Counted from the first letter of the stretch, positions 1 to 12,330 are shown. The stretch is 28,081 nucleotides of DNA from Conidiobolus incongruus B7586 (GCA_000697335.1 JNEM01011610.1:1-28081), one strand, 5' to 3'. Notes: a model not told the origin generated them from the sequence alone. Translations and numbers: made by a program.

Positions 1-145
1 ATTTTAATTAATAACTAAAACAATTGTATATATTAGATTACTTAAAACTATAATATATAATTAAGGTATGTTATTTAATAGTAAATAGATATATTTAGAT
101 ATATTTAGTAAACTATTAGCAAAAATATTAACCCTTAATATTTAA

Positions 146-175
146 CTAAGGTGAGTTATAAATTTATAGGTTTTT
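146..175 (+). repeat. Left terminal inverted repeat (core) of the Tc1-like element
   Basis: This stretch begins CTAAGGTGAGTTATAAATTT. It is the reverse complement of 1314-1343 except for two A/G differences, and similarity continues more weakly outward to about 101. Confidence 0.85.
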
Positions 176-1313
176 GAGATAAAAGGATATATTTAATAAT
201 ATATAACCATATCTTTTTTTTTCTTTGCTATTATTTTATATAATATTTTACAGATATATTTAATTTTTTCTATTAGTATTATTATACTTAAATCCCTCTC
301 TAAAAAAATCTACTTGTGTATTAATTAACTTTATAAAGAAGGTAAATTAACTTATGATATTATTAGAATTACTAGTGTTAATTAGTCTACTATAGTTAAA
401 GTTATTAAGAATAACAATAAAGGAATATTTAAACTTAAACTTAAATATGTTAAGATTATAAATAAATATGATAAGAAGTATATTTATAGGTTAGTTAATA
501 TAAACAAGTATGGTATTATAGTAGAAATATAACAGGAACTATAAAACTATATAAAAATATTAGTTAACACTAATACTATTATATATACTTTATGTTAGTA
601 TAGATACTACTTATACTTTAAGAAAAAACACCTTTAACTAAAGAAATCTTATTATAAAACTATATAGGAGTTTAAATATCATTATTAATATTAAACTAAA
701 ATTAATTAAATTAAAGCTATTTAATTTAATAAAACAAAAATATACTTTAGTAAATCTAATAAAAAAATTAAATACTTTAAAAAAGATATTAAACTACTTT
801 ATAACTATCATGTTAATTTTACCCAAAAGTATAATAATAAGTTAATTATTATTTAGGGATATATGTTTCTTTAAATATAAAATATCTTTGTAAAGTTAAT
901 AAGGGAATTAATATTAAAATATATTAAAGTATTTTAAATAATAAATTAAAAAAACTATTAAATAATATAAGTTAAACAAATTTAATATTATTTTTCAATA
1001 AGATAATACCTCTTGTTATACTATAGCTTCTACTATCAAATAGCTTAAAAATAACAAAATAATAATTATAAAGTAGTTTTTTTAATCTTTTAAGTTTAAT
1101 TTAATTGAATACCTTCAAGATTAGTTAAAAAAAGTTATTAAAGTTTTCCCTTTAACAAAAAATTTAAATCAACTTTAAAAATATATTTAAGAAGCATAGA
1201 ACAAGATTAACCCTTCTTAGTATAAGAAGTTAGTTGATTCTATACCCTACAAACTTAAAGAAGTTAAAAAAGCTAAAGGTAGATATATTAAATTTTAATT
1301 TTTTTTTATCATT

Positions 1314-1343
1314 AAAAACCTACAAATTTATAACTCACCCTAG
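1314..1343 (-). repeat. Right terminal inverted repeat (core) of the Tc1-like element
   Basis: Read on the minus strand it begins CTAGGGTGAGTTATAAATTT and matches 146-175. Both mismatches have G on this side and A on the left side, which is the direction expected if the left copy lost G to A. Confidence 0.85.
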
Positions 1344-1499
1344 GTAAAATTTAAAGGTTTATATTTTAGCCAATTAATAGCTAAATATCATCATTTAATA
1401 ATATATATAATTAATAAATATAATAGATTTTAATTATTTAATTTAGGTTTATTTTATTAAATATTAATCAAGTTATTAGTAAAAATATAAGTGTTTTTG

Positions 1500-1905
1500 A
1501 TTTTATAACTTACTTTTGCAGGTTAGTATATTGTTATTTTAAATAAATTATTTTTTAATTTGTATTTTTAATATAATTTAATAAAACTAATTATTCTGAT
1601 GGTAATTATAAAAATTTATAAAATAAAAATTATAAAAAATTTTCTAGTTAAAAATAACGAAAGAAAATTACTACATTTTATATATTCTTTAAATTATAAA
1701 TTATATAATTATAATTATTTTAATCAATTAAAAAACTAGCTTATAAGAAAAAAATTTTTGTTGGAAAATTTAATTAGTTTATAAAATATTAAATTTTAGT
1801 CTTTAATAAAAAAAACTATTTTTTAGGTGTTATAACTTTACTAAAAATATGGTGAAATATTGTTAGAAATAGAGAGAATTATTAATTCTATATTATAATA
1901 TTTAT
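1500..1905 (+). mobile_element. Mariner transposon fragment (3' part of transposase)
   Basis: The plus strand from about 1500 to 1905 aligns along its length with the minus strand of the mariner relic at 26.65-27.0 kb. Shared landmarks are CAATTAAAAAACTAGCTTA and the A-rich tract after TTTTAGTCTTTAAT. It covers the catalytic core and the C-terminal end of the transposase but not the N-terminal DNA-binding part. No long open frame survives. Where the two copies differ, this one usually carries the A or T: for example CTTATAAGAAAA here against CTTACAGGAAAG there. It is therefore the more mutated copy. I could not place terminal repeats; the start is approximate. Confidence 0.7.
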
Positions 1906-2604
1906 TTTTTTTAATTACAAAAAACTACCATTATTTAATTTACAAAGTAATAAATTTTATGAATAAATTATTATATAATAGTTATATTGAGTATTATAAG
2001 TCATGATATTTTTCCCATTACCAAGGTATATTATATTATTATTTATAGCTTTTGTTAATTTTATAAATTGTTTTTATATATAACATGAGTTTTTTAAGTG
2101 ATAACAGAAATATTTATTAATTTATTATTCATTATTGAATTCAAAATTAATAAATATTTTATTTAAACTATCTTCCTAAGACCTGTAATTATATTAACAT
2201 AATATAAAAATTTTTGATGAATACTTTCGTAATATTTAATTCCTTTAACATGATTTGAATAGATTTTAAAGTTATTTTAAATTTGAATATCTATCTTGGA
2301 TTGAATTATTGTTTAAAATTTTGATAATTATAAAATAATTTTTTAACCTATAAAGGATAAATAAATATATATTAATTTATAGCTTATAATCAATTATATT
2401 GTATATCAATATATTATTATTAAAACTAAAAATTATAATCAAATTATATCATGAATCATACTACTGTGAATAGTCATGTTTCTTAAACCACTAATAAAAT
2501 CTATCTATTGGATTGAATAGCTATTAATAAATGCTACAAGCCTGTATTATTCTTTATGTTCTCATAATCAATCAACCATAAATGACTTATTTCAAGTACA
2601 TATT
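1906..2604. other. AT-rich spacer, no gene seen
   Basis: Very AT-rich sequence with short A and T runs. I see no coding frame, RNA gene or clear repeat. The last 150 bases are less AT-rich and lead into the Stc1-like relic. Confidence 0.5.
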
Positions 2605-2900
2605 TTACTATCAATATGTAAACCAAGCCTAAAATGCTCCATTTGCTTCTAACGACTACTTATGCACCATTTTTCGCGATACTGCTTAAGGAGAATTACT
2701 TAATAACTGATCTATGCTCTAAACTAAAACCTTCAATAAAGGTCAGCAACTCCAGCCAATTTGTAAACATTATTGCAACAATGAATCCAAAATCTTGGTT
2801 TGTAATATATGTCAATTATCAAAATCCAAATATTAGTTTTGCCAGAGTAAAAGAAATAGAGATTAGCTCCGATGTAAGAATTATTTAAATATAATTTTGA
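2605..2900 (+). pseudogene. Relic of a Stc1-type zinc-binding protein gene
   Basis: Two pieces of the Stc1 domain can be read on the plus strand in different frames. The first is KCSICF (Cys codons at 2635 and 2644) followed by MHHFSRYCLRR, the family's CxxC...FSxxQL start. The second, from about 2759, is ICKHYC, then LVCNICQLSKSKY (Cys codons at 2801 and 2810), then FCQSKRNRD and LRCKN, the family's second CxxC...FSxxQR...RCxxC half. In-frame stops follow F at about 2650, Y at about 2834 and D at about 2861. The 84-codon open frame that crosses this region (2634-2888) is a third frame and does not look like a protein. Stc1 of fission yeast joins the RNAi machinery to the heterochromatin methyltransferase complex. 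The similarity to the copy at 12.3-12.8 kb (VCNIC, KS, F, Q/K, RN) makes the assignment firm; this is a dead, older copy. Confidence 0.72.
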
Positions 2901-4853
2901 AAGGAGATTACAATCATTTTATGAAATATTTGAATTATATTCATACAATAATATTCTTATATTCTATCAAAATAATTAAGATTTAAATCTTGTTGACCAT
3001 ATTTTGAAATTTGTCTTATTTTAAATTTTAAATTAAAAATTGAAATGAATATAAGAAATTAGATCAAATTAGCAGTATTAAAAATATTCAGAATAGATGT
3101 TTGAAGTAAGATATTGAACAAGAAAAAAAATCATATTGTACAGATCTAGTCAGAAATCATTAGATATTTCCGTATATTTAATTTATCAAGAATTACAGTA
3201 ATGTTGTGCAATATAAATTTAACGTTAGCAAAGTGGATTATATAGATACTAATTCAAAGATAACTCAAATTACACATAAGTAAAATATTGTTGAGAAATC
3301 ATAAAATACCTACTTATTTAATTCATTTAAAATCTATTATGATACTGTTGAGAATACATATTGGAATTATCTAATATTAAGGTTAATCCAAATATTTCTT
3401 TTATTGATTGAAATTAGTGTATATTTTAAGTTTGTTTGGATTATTAAATAAATTTTAAATTTTAAATCATCCAATGAATATTTAATATTTATTAAATTTT
3501 ATAATGAAAATTTTATCATATAAATTAATCTGTTTTGAAGTGATCCATTCAAACTAATTTGAAAATAATTATATCCAATTCATTACCTTACATAGCATTC
3601 AATTATTGTGTTAAAAAAATCACAGTCAATTTTCCAAATTCTGATATAATTTGCTCAAATAATTTTATCGTTAAGTTTAACTAAGCAGTGGATAGCTTCC
3701 AGGTTTCACTAAAAGTTGTAAAGTTGACAAGAAGGGTGGATTGAGTTTTGAGAAACAGTCTAATATCAAATTTGACCTACATACAAATTTTCAACTTTTT
3801 AAAATAATTGATTGGTTAGAGTTCAATTTTAATATTAAATTGCTTTTTTAATTTTTGAAATTATACCAACAAATATTAACATCTACATACTAATAACTAA
3901 TAACTTATTGAGTAATATAATTTTAAGTAGGGATTTATTTGAAATAGATATGATTTTAACGATTGCAAAAGTATTCAATTGCTAATTTTATTAAGAAATT
4001 TCACAAAGGTATTATTTGTGACATTAGGTTGGAATCGCAATTATGGCATTGAAGTATTTTCGTATTTAATACTTGAAAAAAATATAAAAATGTTTTTTAG
4101 GGTGAAAAAATAATTAAAAAGTTTATCAATAAATTATAATAAATTCCATCATTTATATTATTTGCTTTATATTCATTCAAAAATATATGATTATTAACAT
4201 AAATTCTTAATTTTTTTCTAATGTTAATTTTGATTGGACAAAATATTACTATATATAATTGTTTGTGAGATGGTTCAATATTTGTAATTTGTTATTAACA
4301 TGAATCCACTTTCATCTAAACAATATACAGTAATACTTGAGTATCCATTTTTTCAAAACTTACCCCTAAATAATTTGCTTTAAACCAATTTATTGAAATT
4401 TTTCTTTTTGTTTTAAACAAACTGAAGCATAATCATGATTGGTGGAATTTTTTAAAATTTTCTCACGTGAGTAAAAATATAATAATCCAAATATAGTTTT
4501 AATTGAAAAATTTATTATAAACTACATTAATAATCTAATTTATATAAATTATTATATTCAAAAAAAAATTAAATATTTTTTATATTAAAATTTTATTAAT
4601 TTAATAATTTAAAATTATCTATATAAGTTAAAGAAAAAAGAGAAATATATCTAATTTGATAATTTTTCTCAATTCATAAAACCTAAACTTAACCTTATTT
4701 AACAATATTATGCCATGAATTGTAACCTGGATTAAAATTTATTTTAAATCTTTCAAGGTGGTACTGCATGTGATACAGATATAAATAGTGAGTATAATTC
4801 TTAATTTTATAATTTAAATTTTTAAAAAATTTTTATATTTTTATTTGGGAGTG
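2901..4853. other. AT-rich spacer upstream of the first transporter
   Basis: No supported gene. A slightly less AT-rich patch lies at about 3660-3770, and a 27-codon ATG frame at 4300-4383 (MNPLSSKQYTVILEYPFFQN...) has no recognisable match. A CACGTG palindrome lies at about 4464. A TATA-like TATAAATAG lies at about 4781, some 70 bases before the transporter start, and could serve its promoter; this is inference. Confidence 0.4.
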
Positions 4854-6190
4854 ATGACGATTACTGATCAAAATATTCACTCCTCTAAAGATGCTTTAGA
4901 AGCTCCCAAGTATGCTGATTCCATTCACAAAGATGTGGAAATCACTGATGATTTGCCTAAGAGTTCTGATTTTGGTACTTTTGTCAATCTTATTTGTACT
5001 TTAACTGTGGGATCGGGTTTCGTCATGCCCACCATTTTGAAATTGGGCGGATGGGTTTCGATCGTGTATATCCCCCTGTTCGGCCTTTTGGCTTATTATA
5101 TTGGTGATGTAATTATCAGACTCATTTATGCTGGTCCTGGTAAAAGAATTGACGATATTGGTGAAACTGCTAGAGTCGCTTTTGGCCCCAAGGGTTTTTG
5201 GGCACTTAGAATTTTGATGCATATTCCACTTGTCATTGCTGTTGCTTACTATGCAGCTCTGTTCTATGTCAATATTCTCGTTATATTGTCCGGTTTCGGA
5301 GTTGATGGCACACAATTGATGCCTCAATCAGTTTGGATGTTGATTATTATTGGTGCCATGGCTATACCCTACTTCGTTATCAGAAATATTGCGGATACCG
5401 TCTACACTTCGTAAGTGAATATTTACTAATATTTTGACATTAATATTAATCCATCTTTAGCACTCTCGGTCTGGTCAGTGTCATCGTTCTCACAGCCCTT
5501 GTATTGAGCAATGGCGTCACACCCACAACTGAGATCACCCAATCTATCTGGATTCCAGCTCAAATTCCCCGATGCATGTCACTGGTTGGTCTCGGATTCG
5601 GTGGCTGTATTGTGTTCCCCCATCTCGAAGGTACTATGAAGAATCCTCACCACTGGCGTCCCGTATTCGGTGCATCCATCGCATTCTGTACAGTTTGTTA
5701 CCTCTTAATCGGCAGTTTCGCCTACTCTAAATTCGGTGAAAGCGTATCAGATGCTTTAATTGATATGTACCCTGAAAATGGTTGGACATTGACTGTTTCT
5801 ATTATTACTACATTACACTTGTATGTTGCATCACTCATTCTCCTCAGTACATTCTCTGCAGAATGGGAGCCCCTCGTAATCCCTAAATCTATTTCAACAG
5901 GTCCTAAATCTTTCATCGCATCTCGTGTAGTCCGTCTCATCCTCATTGCCCTCATATGGCTCCTCGCCAGCTTTGTTTCGTCTATTTCTGTCATTGCTTC
6001 TGTCCTAGGTAGCTTTATCACAGTCTTGATGATATATTTCTATCCACCATTGACCCTGCTCAAAATGATTAAGAGTGTCAAACCTGTGGAAAAGTATTTC
6101 AACTGGTTCCTCGTCACTGTTGGTACTATCTTTGGCCTCTACTGCTTAGGCTTAAGTATTTATGACATTGCAGTAACGCCAGCACCATAA
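4854..6190 (+). CDS. Amino acid transporter, AAAP/Aa_trans family (paralogue A)
   Basis: Predicted 428-residue polytopic membrane protein of the amino acid/auxin permease (Aa_trans; SLC32/36/38, yeast AVT) family, which moves neutral or other amino acids with protons or sodium across vacuolar or plasma membranes. Exons are 4854-5410 and 5461-6190. The 50-nt intron begins GTAAGT, has a TTTACTAAT branch-like site and ends CTTTAG, and it splits a Ser codon. A hydrophilic N-terminus of about 38 residues precedes the family's first-helix signature GTFVNLICTLTVGSGFVMP (residues about 41-59) and GGW; roughly ten further hydrophobic segments follow, with FPHLEGTMKNPHHW after the fifth or sixth. The ATG at 4854 is the first in frame with the domain; TTG at 4845 is an unlikely start. 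Substrate and membrane cannot be told from sequence. The paralogue at 8262-9596 is closely similar and convergent. Confidence 0.9.
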
Positions 6191-7960
6191 TGACACGTTT
6201 TTTACTCAACTCAGCAAGTATATATTCAACGTATTTATTTAACAAATTAACTAATATTAAAAAAGTGGATTAAAATCATATTAATAAAAAATATATACAT
6301 CTATATATTCTCAATTAATATATTAAATCATTTATTAAAATAATAAATTTTGTTAATAATCTGGAATTATATAATATTTTGTAAATTTTAATGATACAAT
6401 ACAAAAACATGTTAAAAACATGAGTAATAGATGGATAACAATACAAAATAAATTAATAGAGTTATATTATTAAACCAAAATTTGGAAAGGATAATTAATA
6501 TAGTTGAAATCTATAAATTACGTAAATTAATTAATAGTTTAAGAAAATTTAAAGTTATAAGTTTTTAATAATTTAATAAAATTTAAAGAATATGATTATT
6601 TTAAAACTACTTTTCATCCTATATTTAATTCTACTTTCCAATCTTATCATTATCCATAATCTAATTTATTTTTGATTAGTATCATAGTTCTATATTTTGT
6701 ATAATTATTTCAGTTTAAATTTTAGATTGGATAGATATTCAGTTTTGAATAAATTTATCAATAAATTCAACAAATTTTGTATATGAATGATATGATCAAA
6801 GTCATATGGTTGTCACCAATATTGTCATCAAGATCTTAAGGCATTGGAGCTATATTCACCTTGATTAATCTCAATAATCTTACACCCTAACCCGTGCTGT
6901 TTTTAATATGATAGCAAATTGACAAAGCTCATAATATTTCATTACAATAATCAATCAATTACCCCAACTTCAATGACTAATTTTCACGAAGATATTAACT
7001 TAATCATATCAATCTTCAATTTTGAGAAAATAATTTAAGTTGATCAATTTCTCTGACTAAAAACCAGTTTGGGTCCGAAATTTCTCCGATCATATTTTAA
7101 AGTGGATTTTAAATTTTATATTAAAATTTGAACCTCTAATATATTATTAAATTGAAAATTTTAAAGAAAATTTAGCCAAATTTTTAAAAAAAACTGTTAT
7201 ATTAAATATATATATAAGAGCTTATCAATAATTCAAAAATTTTCAATTGATAATATAACAATTATATTGAATTTTTTAATCATTTATATAATATAATGAT
7301 AATTGTTTGAATATAGATAATTATCAAATCCAATCATGTCATATTACATTATAAACCTGTATAATATAATCTCGATTAACTTTGAAAAAAAATATCATTT
7401 TTTAGGTTTATAATATTAAAATTGAAGATTTTTTATATCTATAATTGTAATTAAATATTAATATTTTAATCATCTTACAAAGATTTGAAATAATTAAAAA
7501 AATTAAATTAATAATAATAATAAATTTTGATTAATTTTAATTAATATAAAAATATTAAAAATTATAAACTATAATATTATGTAATATATTAAAATAATAT
7601 AATATATATGATATATTAATTTTATTTAAATCAACTTGAAAATTTAATTGATAATAAGATACAATCAGATTTTTCTCATAAAATTATAAATTAAGTATTT
7701 TGAAATATCAAAACTTTATAAAATAAAATAGAAATAAAAAGATAATAATTAACAAATTATAAAATATTATTATTAAATTATTATCTGAATTAATCTATCT
7801 AAGAATATAACTTTTTACCTTAATTGAATTTTATATTAATAAATATATATATTCGCACTAAAATTCAATAAAATTAATTTAAATTAAACAAAATAATTAT
7901 TATGAAATATATAATAAAGAAAAATATTATATAAGATTTAATTTATTAATTGAATTAAAA

Positions 7961-8029
<69 letters not shown>

Positions 8030-8261
8030 AATAATATATTTTTTATAATTAAAAAAATTTTTTAAATAGTTTTATTAACTATAATTTCAATAAATTGTAC
8101 TTTAATATAATTTGAATATTTATTAATCAAGTTAATTATAAATTATTAATATAGTATTGATTGGTTGTAAATAAATATTGATATAATATATATAAATATA
8201 TATATATTATATTTTTATCATTAATATTAATAATCTATTGACAAATAGCCAATAATTTAAT
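6191..8261. other. AT-rich spacer between the convergent transporters
   Basis: No coding region. A patch at about 6780-7090 is distinctly less AT-rich (CATATGGTTGTCACC, ACACCCTAACCCGTGCTG) yet has no usable frame on either strand; it could be an RNA gene or relic. The rest is A/T runs and the (TAA)n array at 7963-8036. Confidence 0.45.
7963..8036. repeat. (TAA)n microsatellite
   Basis: About 24 consecutive TAA/AAT units interrupted once by an AAAAA stretch near 8006. It lies about 225 bases beyond the stop codon of the minus-strand transporter. Confidence 0.95.
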
Positions 8262-9596
8262 TTACTGAATATTCAAAGCATCATATATACTTAATCCAAG
8301 GCAATAGAGACCAAATGTGGTACCAACTGTCAACAAAAACCAATTCAAATATTTTTCAAAGGGATTGAGATTAGGTATTAGTCTCAGTTGGAAGAGATTC
8401 GGTACAAAGTATACTAACAAGACTGTAATAAAGCTGCCGAGGACTGATGCGATGGTAGAAAGAGTTGAGACAAAACTACCGAGAAGCCAGATTAGTATTA
8501 ATAATATGACGCGAATGACTCTTGAAGCTAAGAAGGATTTTGTTCCTGAAGAGATGTTTCTGGGGATGAGGAGAGGCTCCCATTCGGCAGAGAATGTACT
8601 CAAAAGAATGAGAGATGCAACATACATATGTAATGTAGTAATGATAGAAACTGATAATGTCCATCCATTTTGTGGGTATAAATCTAAAAGTGTGTCCGTT
8701 ACACTCTCACCGAATTTGGAATATGCAAAAACTCCGATTAAAACGTAGGAGGTGGTGCAGAATGCGACGGATGCTCCGAATACGCGTGGCCAGTGGTGAG
8801 GATTCTTCATTGAGCCTTCGAGATGGGGGAATACAATACATCCACCGAATCCGAGGCCTGCCAAAGACAAGCATCGAGGGATTTGTGTACCGATGAAAAC
8901 GGTATGGGTGATTTCTGGTGCAGGAGTAACTCCATTGCTCAATGCAAGTATAGTTAGAGCGATTGCGCTAATGAGTCCGAGTGTACTAAAAATTAATTAA
9001 CAAATAACTCATGTATCATGATTCAAGAGAACTTACGATGTATACACAGTATCGCCAATATTTCTAATAACCAAATATGGTAAAGCCATCAAAGCAATGA
9101 TTATTAGCATCCAAACTGGTGTATTCATTAATTGAGTACCATCGATGCCAAAAGCTGTTAAAATCACTAGTATATTAGAGTAGAATATAGCTGCGTAATA
9201 AGTTACAGCAATGATAAGAGCTATATGCATTAAGACTCGTAGAGTCCAGAACGCTTTAGAACCAAATGCGACACGTGCGATTTCACCAATATCTTCGATC
9301 CTCTTGCGAGGAACACAGTATATAAGTTTGATTATCATCTCACCAATATAAAAACACAGTAACCCAAATATTGGGATATATATAAGAGCTACCCAACCTC
9401 CCAATTTGAGGATAATTGGCATTACAAATCCTGATCCAACTGTCAAAGTACATACTAGGTTGACAAAGGTGCCAAAATCGGAGCTCTTAGAAGATATGTC
9501 AACGAAGGCTGAGTCTGGTTGGAGAGGACTCACGCAATAGGGATCAGACATATCATCTATTTCAAGGTTAATAATTAATTGATGTTTATTCATCAT
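8262..9596 (-). CDS. Amino acid transporter, AAAP/Aa_trans family (paralogue B)
   Basis: Predicted 427-residue membrane transporter of the same Aa_trans family as the gene at 4854-6190. Exons are 9596-9037 and 8985-8262. The 51-nt intron begins GTAAGT, ends TTTTTAG and splits the same Ser codon after DTVYT as in paralogue A. From residue about 38 (KSSDFGTFVNL) to the end the two proteins align without large gaps and are highly similar; the first 35 or so residues are unrelated. Landmarks include GSGFVMPIILKLGGW, RVAFGSKAFW, QIPRCLSLAGLGFGGC and FPHLEGSMKNPHHW. Two ATGs in a row open the frame (9596, 9593); the first is used here. The intergenic and intron sequences of the pair have diverged while the protein is kept, so both copies appear to be under selection. 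Substrate is unknown. Confidence 0.9.
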
Positions 9597-12330
9597 CCTA
9601 TCAATAAAAGCTACTTAACAAACAGCAAATTAATATATTCATATTATTGCTAAGGATAGGCCAAGTATTTATAATATAATTTTTTTTAATTAAAATAAAA
9701 AGAATATAATAATAAATTCAAAATTTTTAAAACACATTTTTTTGTTTGAATTTTATTCCAACGAAGATTATAATTCGGGTAATACAAAAATATTTTGGGC
9801 AAATTGATGAAATATCACAGTCTAACACAGATTTGACTCGTTTTTTTGATGCCTTTTAATGTTATTTGATTAGGTTAATTGATATTTTACAATGTTTTAG
9901 TTTGTACACCAAATCGCTTTTAAGTTGAGATTCAAAGTATTCGTATAATAGTGTTAGATTTAATGATGCTTTATCTCAATCATTAAAAGCATTTATAATT
10001 TTCCCATTTTTAATCTTAGTTTTACAGCATTACTTCAGTATTAAAAATTATTCAATATATTACCAGATCTTAAAAATTAATTACTCAAAGAAAGAGAATA
10101 TCCAATTTAATATCAATTCAAGTTTAATTAATTATTAATAATTTTATTTAAATTTAAAATAAAAATTAATTTAAATTAAAAAAATTTTTAATTAATAAAA
10201 TTATTATCAAGTTTTTTAAATAAATATTTTTTTATAATTTTTTACATCTCCCTTATTCATTAATATATATATATATTATTTATATATAAAAGAGTAATTA
10301 AATCAATTTTAAAGATTCAATATAGATATCTTATTTAATTAAATGATTAAATATAAATACTTTCATATGAATTATAATATAAACAGATAAAATATAGATT
10401 ATATGGTATGATATGATTAATTATTTAACAAAAGTCAATTAATATAAACTTTTAATAATAATATATCAATGAAAACAAAATATTTTTTCTTTCAGATTAA
10501 AAAAAAACTGATTTTGACTTATAATATTTAATATCTTTAATTTATAATTTAAATTCTTTATTATGAAATATATTTAATTAAAAATATTTAATATAAAAAG
10601 AATTAATTAATAATTATTTAATTTGAATATAATATATATTAAGTGAATTATTATTTTTTATCTTATAATAAAAATGATTTTTAAATTATTTTTAGATTTA
10701 ATATATTAAAATATCAAATATTGGTTATTTAAATTTAATTTTATCATTTATATTAATCTTGCCTTTTTTGGTATTCATGTTATAAATAATTATAGTTTAG
10801 ATTATTTCTTTATTTCCAGATTCTAATTCAATAATTATATTTAATTAATTTATAAATAAACAATTTTTCATTATAATGGTTTATAATTTTAACTTTATAT
10901 TCTTTATTTAGTAATTAAAAACATAAATAATATAATTTAATAGGTAATATATTATTTATAAAATATTTCAAAATTTCATTCATTTATTTGATCTAAGATA
11001 TTTTACACCTATTATTATCTTAATTTTTGATTTAATCTTAGTTAAAATAACTTTTATATTTATAAATTACAAAAAAATAACTAAGTATTAAAAAATTTAA
11101 ATAACAATAATTTTAAATTAATAATTAGTTTATTAATAAATATTTTAGAATATTAAATTTGAAATTTTTTTTTTGAAATTTTATATTATATCAGTAATAA
11201 TTTATTAATATTTTTTATTTTTTCATATCAATTATAGTTTATTAATTTTAATAATTTAATTAAAATTCAAACTTATAATTAATTTTATATAATTTATGAA
11301 TTTATTAAATTTGAACTAATATCAAAATAGTATAATTTAAATTATATTTTAATTTATTTTTGATTAAAAATAAATTATTTATTATATAAAATATACTTAA
11401 TATTTAAACTTAAATCCTATTAAAATATATTAAATAAACTATAGTTAATTAACCTTTATTTTATATGAATAAGATTATTACATAATAAATTCAAAATAAG
11501 GTAAATCTGATCAAAAGGTCTAATAAATTAAAAGATTATTTTAAATTTAAAAATAAATTTCTAAAAGAAAATCCTTGCAAATTTAAATTTTATAATATTA
11601 GTATTTTTATATTCATAATAAAAAAATTATTATAATTAATTATTTTGATTAATTTTTTATATATTTTAATTATAATATTTATCTATATATTAGTAATTTT
11701 AAAATATATAAATATAGTAGTTAAAAATAATATTATATAATTTTATATCAATATATTATAAATTAATATTCATAAGTTAAAAACATTATTTACATTGAAA
11801 TTTAGTCAATATAGTCTTTTAGTTAAGGTACTTAATGACTAAAATAATCTCAATATAATAATATCTAATTATATTATAATTTTAAAATTTTATTTTTATA
11901 ACACATAATTATAATGAGATGATTTTTTTATTTTGAGTTATATATATCATTTATATTTACATTTGGTTAATTTAATTGAATGTACAATATATTAAATTTA
12001 AGCTAAATTATTTAGAATTGTTGATTTATTACCATAGAGTAGTAAAATATTTGATTTGGTAATTTAGTGTTAGTAACAATATAATGATAACTAAAAATTT
12101 TTTTAAAAGATAAATAATGTATAGTTAGATGATAATTACCTTAATTCCGTATATTTATTTAGCAATAATAATAATAATAATAATAAATAGGCTAATCATC
12201 ATTGTTTTACATTTATATAATAAATAAATTGGTTAATTGAGTCATTTTATACTTGATTATAATTGTACTGTCCCAAATTATCATTAATAACCTCTTGTTT
12301 ATTAATGTCTAAAAGATCTTCAAGTTCTAA
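9597..12330. other. Long AT-rich spacer, no gene seen
   Basis: The first 450 bases (to about 10050) are moderately AT-rich and probably hold the upstream region of paralogue B. From 10100 to 12300 the sequence is almost all A and T, with no open frame, no RNA gene and no long repeat that I can see, apart from an (AAT)n run at 12163-12187. Confidence 0.5.
12163..12187. repeat. (AAT)n microsatellite
   Basis: Eight AAT units in a row, about 145 bases beyond the 3' end of the minus-strand Stc1-like gene. Confidence 0.9.

Larger units (their letters stand above)
101..1388 (+). mobile_element. Decayed Tc1-like DNA transposon with terminal inverted repeats
   Basis: Inverted repeats bound the element: a 30-base core at 146-175 and 1314-1343 differs at two positions, both A/G, and weaker similarity extends outward to about 101 and 1388. 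Between them the plus strand reads as a Tc1-type transposase. From about 329 one frame gives a helix-turn-helix-like start (LYKEGKLTYDIIRITS, then STIVKVIKNNNKG). Around 716-740 it gives a FNKTKIYF stretch where Tc1 enzymes have W-S/T-D. Another frame near 993-1040 gives FQ-stop-DNTSCYTIASTIK, matching the Tc1 QDNAPCHT-type second catalytic block. Both frames carry many stop codons, several where the family has Gln or Trp, and the frame changes at least once. The element is dead. Family (Tc1 rather than mariner) is judged from the QDN block; exact ends and any TA target duplication are not certain. Confidence 0.8.

Noticed and set aside
2634-2888. 84-codon open frame on the plus strand
   Set aside because: It overlays the Stc1-like relic in a frame that shows none of its motifs; the family residues are in the other two frames.
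4300-4383. 27-codon ATG frame (MNPLSSKQYTVILEYPFF...)
   Set aside because: Too short, no splice partner found and no known match.
5001-5327. Open frame antisense to the first transporter
   Set aside because: Shadow of the real coding strand; no domain of its own.
7963-8036. TAA array as a CRISPR-like or satellite structure
   Set aside because: Simple trinucleotide slippage repeat with no spacers.
8317-8748. 143-codon plus-strand frame opposite the second transporter
   Set aside because: Antisense shadow; the minus strand carries the conserved transporter with a matching intron.
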